Positions 1 to 4,437 of a DNA stretch of 11,443 bases are shown here, piece by piece. The stretch's first letter is position 1. Each line of letters opens with the position of its first letter. The DNA is from an uncultured bacterium. Lineage in GTDB: Bacteria; Desulfobacterota; Desulfovibrionia; Desulfovibrionales; Desulfovibrionaceae. The translations under genes and the position numbers were made by a program. Location of the stretch: positions 1 through 11,443 of the forward strand of contig CAJMLK010000074.1 in assembly GCA_905214305.1 (NCBI GenBank). The letters run 5' to 3'. Under the pieces are notes generated by a model. That model was not told where the DNA came from. It ran no database searches and saw nothing but the letters and a program-made list of their open reading frames with translations.

Positions 1-25
1 GCGGGCGTCTGCTCGCGCAGCCGCC

Positions 26-52
26 AGAGCAATTTCAAAGTGAAATTGCTCT
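26..52. repeat. Perfect palindrome, 11-bp arms, near left edge
   Basis: AGAGCAATTTC (26-36) is followed by the 5-base loop aaagt and its exact reverse complement (42-52). No T run follows on either strand, so it is not a canonical intrinsic terminator. Its perfect arms and intergenic setting suggest a dispersed palindromic repeat of the host genome or the end of an upstream gene's transcript. A short reading frame open from the window start (frame 2) stops at 41-43 inside the loop, so the palindrome may cover the 3' end of an upstream coding region that cannot be identified here. The rest of 53-202 shows only small hairpins (57-68, 85-97) and no recognisable gene. Confidence 0.7.
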
Positions 53-202
53 AAACAGGGCAAGCCCTCACACATCACGCTGTTGTGCCAGGGGCACGGA
101 AAAGGACTTGCCACAAGGGGAGAGAGGGGGCTTTCGGCCACGTGATCCAAGAAAAAATCTCGTTACCGCAACCGTTCAAACAAAAAATGCCTAAAGTGCC
201 TC

Positions 203-880
203 TTAATCAAGCTCTCGTCCAACCCACACGGCGCGACCGATAACCCGCACAAGGTCGGCCAGCTGCTCGTCCGTATCCGCCTCAATGGGCGCATAGTCCG
301 GATTGAAACTCGTCAGAATAAGTTTGCCCGGCATGGCGTTGACCACCTTGAGGTACACCATGTCCTCCACGCCAACGGCATAGATGCGCCCCGGCACGGG
401 GTTGCGCTGGGCCTGATCGATCAGCACCACGTCATTGTGCATGATGCGCGGCTGCATGCTGTCGCCAGACACCCGCAAAAGTACCATCCGTGACGGATTG
501 CCCTTGCGGCGCAAAAAATCCCAGCGAAAGGCATAGTGCCGCAGCACGTCGCCGCCGGTTTCAAAGCTGCCTGTTCCGGCAGAAAGACGCGCCTCGACCA
601 TCGGAACCATTACCAGTCTGGCTTCGCCGCAATTTTGCCCGTTGCCGTCTGCGGTTCCCTTGCCGGCAAGCAGCCAGTCAAGGGAGCAGTCCAGCGTGTC
701 GGCCAGACGCACGGCATACTCGCCTTTGGGCATCTGCCCGTTTTCATACTTTTGAATGGTGGTAAGGCTTACTCCCACCCTGTCGGCCATGTCCTGCTTG
801 TGCATGCCAAGCTCTTCGCGGCGCTGGCGAAGGCGCTGTGCGAATGCCCTGGGCAATCCAGTCTGGGAGAGTGTTTTCAT
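203..880 (-). CDS. CI/LexA-like phage repressor (HTH + S24 peptidase)
   Basis: A 225-residue lysogeny-type repressor. Residues about 15-72 form an HTH_3 (Cro/CI) DNA-binding domain, with the recognition region around VSLTTIQKYENG. The C-terminal half is a LexA/CI S24 autoprotease domain. The catalytic serine is S141 in VSGDSMQP and the general-base lysine is K178 in VYLKVV; their 37-residue spacing equals that of E. coli LexA (S119/K156). A101-G102 in RLSAGTG is the probable self-cleavage bond. By family, RecA-stimulated cleavage after DNA damage would induce the element. I chose the ATG at 878-880 because GGAAG lies just upstream on the minus strand. The frame stays open to 997, but that extension lies in AT-rich operator DNA and has no domain similarity. 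The gene is divergent from the early genes and should repress them, and perhaps itself, through sites in 881-1203. Confidence 0.95.
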   Translation of the reverse strand: MKTLSQTGLPRAFAQRLRQRREELGMHKQDMADRVGVSLTTIQKYENGQMPKGEYAVRLADTLDCSLDWLLAGKGTADGNGQNCGEARLVMVPMVEARLSAGTGSFETGGDVLRHYAFRWDFLRRKGNPSRMVLLRVSGDSMQPRIMHNDVVLIDQAQRNPVPGRIYAVGVEDMVYLKVVNAMPGKLILTSFNPDYAPIEADTDEQLADLVRVIGRAVWVGRELD

Positions 881-1001
881 AGAACTTCCGTTATCTGCGG
901 TTTCGACACAATAAAACTTTTCTTTTAAAATAACCCCTGAACAGAGCAATTTTATTCTGACCACCACAAAACTACCCTGTTTTTTTTCAACAATCAATGT
1001 T

Positions 1002-1020
1002 TTCTTTGTAACTACAAGAA
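1002..1020. promoter_or_regulatory. Candidate operator, TTCTT(T)GTA-AC-TACAAGAA
   Basis: The left arm TTCTTTGTA and right arm TACAAGAA are complementary apart from one extra T. The core TTGTA-ac-TACAA is perfect. It lies on the repressor side of the switch region, where it could control the repressor's own promoter. That role is inferred from position only. Confidence 0.4.
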
Positions 1021-1062
1021 TAAAATATGAATATTGATTAAAAACAAAGATATTACAGCCCG

Positions 1063-1077
1063 ATATTTATCAAATAT
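1063..1077. promoter_or_regulatory. Candidate operator, ATATTT-atc-AAATAT
   Basis: A perfect 6-3-6 inverted repeat. Its centre overlaps the -35 hexamer of the candidate rightward promoter (1067-1072), which is where a repressor would block polymerase. Chance palindromes are common in such AT-rich DNA, so confidence is limited. Confidence 0.4.
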
Positions 1078-1095
1078 TCTTATAAATCATATAAT
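1067..1095 (+). promoter_or_regulatory. Candidate rightward early promoter
   Basis: TTATCA at 1067-1072 matches the sigma-70 -35 consensus at 4 of 6 positions. A perfect TATAAT lies at 1090-1095 with the ideal 17-bp spacer. It would drive the small early gene and the Mor-like activator. The overlap with an inverted repeat fits control by the repressor at 203-880. Confidence 0.5.
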
Positions 1096-1135
1096 TAAAT
1101 CTTTTCCTTTATTTATAAACTTTAGACTTGATTCG

Positions 1136-1152
1136 TATAACAAAAAGTTATA
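1136..1152. promoter_or_regulatory. Candidate operator, TATAAC-aaaaa-GTTATA
   Basis: A perfect 6-5-6 inverted repeat of 17 bp, the size typical for dimeric HTH repressors. It lies downstream of the candidate -10 and upstream of the first early gene. It is the cleanest operator-like element in the switch region. Confidence 0.45.
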
Positions 1153-1203
1153 AATCCCAAATACGCCCCGTATATTTCACATCCATATTTCAGGGAGCAT
1201 AGC

Positions 1204-1479
1204 ATGTCCGATCTTCAAGATAACATTTATAACCTGAGCGCTGTGCTGGATACCTTGCAAAACAACGCCCATCCTGCTCAAAAACCCATTTTGCGCCTGC
1301 TGGGTGATCATCTTCGCCTGCTCGCACTCTGCATGGACCTTTCGGCATACTGCCCGGATGTTCAAACGCCCCACATGCCGCCCTCAGCCGCAGCCCCCAG
1401 CGCGCATGCCTCTTCAGACCCGGACTGGCTGGCCCGGCCCGCCGGACAAGACAACGAGGCCCGCCATGTGTACCAGTAG
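1204..1479 (+). CDS. Small early-region protein, unrecognised (91 aa)
   Basis: First gene rightward of the switch. I do not recognise a family. Residues 1-50 look mainly helical, with a leucine-rich stretch (ILRLLGDHLRLLALCMDL). Residues about 58-91 are rich in Ala, Ser and Pro and look disordered. The ATG at 1204 is supported by GGGAG at 1193-1197 with a 6-base gap. The stop overlaps the start of the Mor-like gene by 14 bases, so the two are probably translated together. In temperate phages this slot often holds a Cro-like protein, antirepressor or small regulator, but no HTH is visible, so none of these can be assigned. Its start position, ribosome-binding site and operon context support a real gene. 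Confidence 0.65.
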   Translation: MSDLQDNIYNLSAVLDTLQNNAHPAQKPILRLLGDHLRLLALCMDLSAYCPDVQTPHMPPSAAAPSAHASSDPDWLARPAGQDNEARHVYQ

Positions 1480-2089
1480 CTCCAGCAGCGCGGCAAAAAA
1501 TGCGGTACGCCCGCGGCCCGTGGCCAGCGCGGCAAAACCGCCGAACAGCGCGGACCGAAGGCCCTCGTCGTCCGCTGAAAAACGGTCGTGGGGCCAAGCC
1601 CTGCAGCGGGCCGGGCAGGAACAGCAATGGCGGCAACTGCTGGAGCACCTGCCGGAAAATGTCCGGCAGATATGGCATGCGCTGGGCGGACACGAGAAGG
1701 GAAGGATGGAAGACCTGTGGCGCATCCTTCAGACCTACGGCGGGCAAAGCATGCGCATACCCGCAACACTGCCCGCTGCAAGGCATCATCCCTTGCGCCG
1801 CCGTCTGGGTGCGCGCTGCACGGCCAAGCTGGTGGCGGCCTTCGGCGGCACACCACTGTACGTACCCAGTTGTGCGGGAGTGCTGACCAAGCTGCGCCAA
1901 CGGGCAATTATCGAATACTTTACGCGAGAAACCACGCGCGGCGTCAGCAGCACGGCCACGGTGGCCAACCTGGCACGAAGGCACGGGCTGTCTGACCGCC
2001 AGATTTGGAAAATACTTAAAAAAACCGCATCCACTTCCGCGCAGGGGCATCTGCTGCACCATCTGCAAGGCCCGGACGCACACGCATAA
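1466..2089 (+). CDS. Mor-family transcription activator
   Basis: A 207-residue protein. The C-terminal half matches the Mor transcription-activator family (Mu Mor/C): a strand motif FGGTPLYVPS at 126-135, a helix TKLRQRAIIEYF, then an HTH at about 161-186 (ATVANLARRHGLSDRQIWKI). Mor/C proteins bind a dyad upstream of a weak promoter as dimers and recruit RNA polymerase to middle or late phage genes. The likely target here is the late operon starting at 2350, preceded by dyads at 2201-2221 and 2240-2268. The first ~40 residues are Ser/Ala/Pro/Arg-rich and probably disordered. A second motif, YGGQSMRIPA at 91-100, resembles the 126-135 strand. The ATG at 1466 has GAGG at 1456-1459 and overlaps the previous gene. 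The same frame is open back to 1304, but earlier starts would overlap the previous gene heavily. Confidence 0.85.
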   Translation: MCTSSSSSAAKNAVRPRPVASAAKPPNSADRRPSSSAEKRSWGQALQRAGQEQQWRQLLEHLPENVRQIWHALGGHEKGRMEDLWRILQTYGGQSMRIPATLPAARHHPLRRRLGARCTAKLVAAFGGTPLYVPSCAGVLTKLRQRAIIEYFTRETTRGVSSTATVANLARRHGLSDRQIWKILKKTASTSAQGHLLHHLQGPDAHA

Positions 2090-2152
2090 AATACATATAA
2101 CCAATTGTAATATCACATAAAAACAGCAAACAACACAGGTATGAAAAGTTAT

Positions 2153-2178
2153 AAGCCCGCGAAAACGCGGGCTTTTTT
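2153..2178 (+). terminator. Intrinsic terminator after the early operon
   Basis: AAGCCCGCG (2153-2161), loop AAAA, CGCGGGC plus TT (2166-2174), within a run of six T (2173-2178). The GC-rich core stem is 7 bp, extended to 9 by A-T pairs. It ends the early transcript 64 bases after the Mor-like stop, so the late genes must have their own promoter downstream. Confidence 0.93.
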
Positions 2179-2200
2179 ATGCAAAAATGCCTCCGGCAGG

Positions 2201-2221
2201 GGGTCTGAAAGCTTCTGACCC
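2201..2221. promoter_or_regulatory. Near-perfect 21-bp dyad upstream of late operon
   Basis: Outer arms are GGGTC (2201-2205) and GACCC (2217-2221). The inner part is GAA-A-GCTTC, palindromic apart from one extra A and a T/T mismatch. It lies between the early terminator and the endolysin gene and may be an upstream activator or regulator site. Confidence 0.4.
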
Positions 2222-2239
2222 GCGCCAGATAAGCAGATA

Positions 2240-2268
2240 GCGGTACTGAACCCGTTCAGTCTTACCGC
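2240..2268. promoter_or_regulatory. Dyad element, candidate Mor-like activator site for the late promoter
   Basis: The left arm GCGGTACTGAAC (2240-2251) is separated by CC from the right arm, which is its reverse complement with a 3-base insertion (CTT, 2261-2263). The core ACTGAAC-cc-GTTCAGT is a perfect 7-2-7 repeat. A 2-base loop makes RNA hairpin function unlikely and favours protein binding to DNA. Mor-type activators bind dyads centred about 43 bases upstream of the transcription start, which would put a start near 2296. No convincing -10 is visible there, as expected of an activator-dependent promoter but not proof of one. Confidence 0.5.
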
Positions 2269-2349
2269 AGCCGCACTTTTTGACATGGTGTACCCACGCC
2301 GCCGCAGTGGCGGACACACACAGACACGCAACACTTGCCGGAGCATGCC

Positions 2350-3033
2350 ATGTCAATTTTTTTTCAGAAAGCCCACGAGTTTACGGCCCGCTGGGAAGGC
2401 GGCCTTACCGACCACCCCTCTGACCCGGGCGGCTTGACCAATCACGGTGTTTCCCTGCGCTGGGTGCAGGATCTGGCCCGACAGGCACGGGAGGACTGCC
2501 TGCGTCAGGCCCGCAGCTGCGATGGCTGCCATGAAATGCGGACCAGCAAATGCGGCTACTACAGCCTTGATATGGACATGGACGGCGATGTGGACGCCGA
2601 TGACATCCGCGCCTGCACCAAAGCCCAGGCTGCTACCCTGTTCAAAAAGCACTTCTGGGACAAGCTTGCCTGCGGCGGCCTGCCGCTGCCGCTGGCCGCG
2701 GCGCTTTATGACGGCGCAGTGAACATGGGTCCCGCACGGGCCGTGCGCCAGATGCAGCGGGCCATGAACACCGTGGGAGAGTCCGAACTGGATCGCTACG
2801 CTCCCATTGCCGAGGACGGCATCATGGGCCCGCGTACAGCCCAGCTGGCCGAAGCGCTGGAACAGAGCGGTCAGCAGTGGTTCGCGGCGCGCCTGATGCT
2901 GCGCCTGCGGGACGCCTTTTACCGCGACCTCGCGGCCAGACGCCCTTCCATGCAGGTTTTTCTGAATGGCTGGCGCAACAGGGTCAAGGCCCTTGGTCAA
3001 TACCTGTCCGAACTTGAAAGGGAGGAAAACTGA
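2350..3033 (+). CDS. Endolysin, GH108 N-acetylmuramidase with EF-hand-like loop
   Basis: A 227-residue phage lysozyme that would cut peptidoglycan glycan strands at lysis. The GH108 signature is at the N-terminus: catalytic E16 in ARWEGG, then DPGGLTNHGVS. The C-terminal part, from about residue 105 (FWDKL, DGAVNMGP, EDGIMGPRT), matches the rest of the domain plus the peptidoglycan-binding PG_binding_3 region. Between them, residues 74-85 (DMDMDGDVDADD) form a calcium-binding loop of EF-hand/dockerin type, preceded by a cysteine cluster (C50, C57, C60, C68). No signal peptide is visible, so release needs the adjacent holin. I chose ATG 2350 because GGAG at 2340-2343 precedes it by 6 bases; an in-frame TTG at 2335 would add 5 residues. 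It is the first gene of the late operon and its stop overlaps the holin start (TGATG). Confidence 0.93.
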   Translation: MSIFFQKAHEFTARWEGGLTDHPSDPGGLTNHGVSLRWVQDLARQAREDCLRQARSCDGCHEMRTSKCGYYSLDMDMDGDVDADDIRACTKAQAATLFKKHFWDKLACGGLPLPLAAALYDGAVNMGPARAVRQMQRAMNTVGESELDRYAPIAEDGIMGPRTAQLAEALEQSGQQWFAARLMLRLRDAFYRDLAARRPSMQVFLNGWRNRVKALGQYLSELEREEN

Positions 3034-3344
3034 TGTGGAGCCTGATCGGCAAACTGCTGGGCGGCGTTGGCGGCATGGTTGGCCGGATCATACCCGACCG
3101 CAACAGGCAGAATGACGCCCAGAGCCGTATTAATGAAGCCGAGGTTTCCGGCGCTCCGGCCAGCCGCATGCGCCTGTGGCGATCATTTCTGGGCTGGGTG
3201 CTTGCCCTGCTTTTCTGCTGGGAGGTTGTGGGCCGCATGGTTATTGTGCCGCTTTTTTTCGCCCGGTGGGGCGAGCATCTGCCGCCTTCTGCCCTTGACC
3301 AGATCATGGCGCTGCTTCTGGGCATGCTGGGCCTCGGTTTCTGA
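3033..3344 (+). CDS. Holin, GTA_holin_3TM type
   Basis: A 103-residue membrane protein resembling the family 'holin of 3 TMs, for gene-transfer release' (PF11351). Holins make inner-membrane holes that free the endolysin. It has a glycine-rich amphipathic start (residues 3-20), a charged linker (21-50), a long hydrophobic segment (about 52-76, FLGWVLALLFCWEVV) and a C-terminal one (about 89-103, IMALLLGMLGLGF). The C-terminal GMLGLG and the position directly after the endolysin support the call. Only two strong membrane segments are visible; the third would be the weak N-terminal one. The start overlaps the endolysin stop by one base (TGATG), with GGGAGG just upstream, implying coupled translation. 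The family name comes from its association with gene transfer agents, but it is also common in ordinary prophages. Confidence 0.78.
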   Translation: MWSLIGKLLGGVGGMVGRIIPDRNRQNDAQSRINEAEVSGAPASRMRLWRSFLGWVLALLFCWEVVGRMVIVPLFFARWGEHLPPSALDQIMALLLGMLGLGF

Positions 3345-3362
3345 GCACGCCTGACGGGCCGG

Positions 3363-3428
3363 GCCTGCCGCACAAACCGGCAGGCGGGCGGGTAACGCCG
3401 GCAGGCAGATTTTCCCGACCCGGCAGGC
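3363..3428 (+). repeat. Hairpin and three CCGGCAGGC repeats at 21-22 bp spacing
   Basis: CCGGCAGGC occurs at 3377-3385, 3398-3406 and 3420-3428, with start-to-start distances of 21 and 22 bp, about two helical turns. The first copy also pairs with GCCTGCCG (3363-3370) to form a perfect 8-bp hairpin with a 7-base loop. There is no T run, so it is not a standard terminator. It fills most of the 137-base gap between the holin gene and the next gene, the largest gap inside the lysis block. It may be a protein-binding array or an mRNA-processing structure. Confidence 0.5.
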
Positions 3429-3481
3429 ACAGACAAGCGGAACAGAGCTGCGCGTCAAGCACAGCGCACAAGGAGAACATC

Positions 3482-3901
3482 ATGGCAGCAGACATTTTTT
3501 CCTCTTCCGGTGCATCCATACTGGTGCTCATAGTCCAGGGGCTGTTTGCCTGGGCGCTCTGGAGCCTGCGGCGCGCCTTTGTGCGACAGGACGACTACCT
3601 GCTGCACATGCAGCGCGACGTGCGGCGCGAAGCCGCCACTGCCCGTCGCATCTGCGCCCTGGAAGAAAACCTGCGGCTCATGCCCGGCAACGGCGATCTG
3701 GCCGGGCTGCATGCCGAACTTTCCACCCTGCGTGGTGAAATACAGGCGCTCAGCGCCCGCATATCCGGCCTGGATCGCCTGCTTGAACGGCTGGAGCACG
3801 GCCTTGAACGGCAGGAAGACCGCCTGCACCTGATACCCCCTGTGGGGCATGGCGCTCTTTTACGCAGAAACAGCGCTGCCGTTGGCGGAGAAAGCCGCTG
3901 A
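3482..3901 (+). CDS. DUF2730-like membrane-anchored coiled-coil protein
   Basis: A 139-residue protein with one membrane segment (about residues 10-28, ASILVLIVQGLFAWALWSL). A long charged coiled coil follows: about 32-66, then 73-117 (LHAELSTLRGEIQALSARIS and on). This layout and the 'MPGNGDLAGLHAEL' junction resemble the phage family DUF2730, found in Mu-like phages between lysis and packaging genes; its function is not established. The start is well supported: AAGGAG at 3470-3475, 6 bases before ATG 3482. The stop overlaps the next start (TGATG). An N-terminal anchor plus coiled coil next to endolysin and holin also recalls an inner-membrane spanin, but positive charges right after the segment (RRAFVR) suggest the coiled coil faces the cytoplasm, which argues against that. 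Confidence 0.7.
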   Translation: MAADIFSSSGASILVLIVQGLFAWALWSLRRAFVRQDDYLLHMQRDVRREAATARRICALEENLRLMPGNGDLAGLHAELSTLRGEIQALSARISGLDRLLERLEHGLERQEDRLHLIPPVGHGALLRRNSAAVGGESR

Positions 3902-4320
3902 TGGCCGCCGCCCAGACACGCGCGGCCAAGGCCAGAAAAAGCCGCCCCCTGCTGGACAGTCTGGAACAGCGTCTGGATCTGCTCACACGCACCCTCAACG
4001 AAGCTGAAATTTCTGAAAAAAGCATCGACATCGTTAAAGAAATAAAAGAACTGCACGCAATTTTGCGTTCGCTGCGCGAAGCGGAATCACCGGAAAGTCC
4101 ACAGCAGCTCATGGTGGTATGGGGCGGCCCGCATATGCCCGGCGGCCCATACGGCTCCTCCAGTGGATCCGGCGGGCCCGGCGGCTCCGGCCCGTTGGCG
4201 AAATGCGCCACGCGCCCTGCCCCCAACTCCTCTGGGCGCTCCACCCCCGGCGCAAAAAAGGGAACAGGAACAAAACAGACGCGCCCCGCAGCTTCCGGGA
4301 CCGGCCCGGCAGCAGGATAA
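3901..4320 (+). CDS. Small protein upstream of large terminase; possible small terminase
   Basis: A 139-residue protein with two unlike halves. Residues 1-70 are charged and helical, starting with a basic stretch (RAAKARKSRP) and continuing as a probable coiled coil (SLEQRLDLLTRTLNEAEI ... IKELHAILRSLREAE). Residues 75-139 are Gly/Pro/Ser/Thr-rich, low in complexity and probably disordered. It is coupled to the preceding gene by TGATG and precedes the large terminase, the usual place of the small terminase that recognises DNA for packaging. I see no HTH and no match to a known small-terminase family, so that role is inferred from position. The 117-base gap to the terminase gene is unusual for this operon, and the C-terminal tail may have diverged by frameshift. 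That it is a gene is fairly secure; its function is not. Confidence 0.7.
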   Translation: MAAAQTRAAKARKSRPLLDSLEQRLDLLTRTLNEAEISEKSIDIVKEIKELHAILRSLREAESPESPQQLMVVWGGPHMPGGPYGSSSGSGGPGGSGPLAKCATRPAPNSSGRSTPGAKKGTGTKQTRPAASGTGPAAG

Positions 4321-4437
4321 AACCACCGTATTCCTAAACAGGACCCGTCGCGGACAACGGAAGCAGGCGCAGGCTCATAGCCTGAAAATACGCGCCGGGC
4401 ATGAACCGCGGTCATAAACGAAAAGCGCAAGGAAGCC

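Larger units (their letters stand above)
881..1203. promoter_or_regulatory. AT-rich divergent control region (genetic switch)
   Basis: These 323 bases separate the leftward repressor from the rightward early genes and are far more AT-rich than the rest of the window. No gene is supported here. They contain four inverted repeats of operator size (1002-1020, 1024-1035, 1063-1077, 1136-1152), two short direct repeats at 13-bp spacing (GATATT at 1049 and 1062; ATATTTCA at 1172 and 1185), and one reasonable rightward promoter (1067-1095). The repressor promoter should read leftward from this block. The best I can find for it is TTGATT (minus strand, 992-997) with a poor -10, too weak to call separately. 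Confidence 0.75.

Noticed and set aside
149..187. Terminator for the repressor gene on the minus strand
   Set aside because: T runs are present on the minus strand, but no convincing GC stem precedes them.
3..193. Open stretch in frame 3 at the left edge as the 3' end of an upstream gene
   Set aside because: Its translation has no domain pattern and runs through a palindrome and low-complexity G-rich sequence; likely chance.
881..997. N-terminal extension of the repressor by 39 residues to a start at 997
   Set aside because: The added part lies in AT-rich operator DNA, has no domain similarity, and the ATG at 878-880 has a better ribosome-binding site.
1190..2116. Long minus-strand open frame (308 aa) across the Mor-like gene
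   Set aside because: Opposite a well-supported gene with recognisable HTH; the translation is Arg/Pro/Cys-rich with no domain pattern, as expected of a high-GC shadow.
2280..2308. Sigma-70 promoter with a perfect TTGACA before the endolysin
   Set aside because: No -10-like hexamer at 16-18 bp spacing (the sequence there is cgcagt at 2303-2308).
2353..3000. Minus-strand open frame (215 aa) opposite the endolysin
   Set aside because: Shadow of the GH108 gene with no recognisable motif or start signal.
3377..3428. CRISPR array from the repeated CCGGCAGGC
   Set aside because: Repeats are only 9 bases with 12-13 base gaps and three copies, and no cas gene is present.
4370..4384. CAGGCT-cat-AGCCTG hairpin as a terminator before the terminase gene
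   Set aside because: Only a 6-bp stem with no T run, and ending transcription there would cut the late operon.
4163..4417. 84-aa + strand frame bridging the gap before the terminase
   Set aside because: Pro/Arg/Gln-rich, no ribosome-binding site and no motif; it overlaps the better-supported 3901-4320 gene. It could be a frameshifted tail of that gene, but there is no positive evidence.
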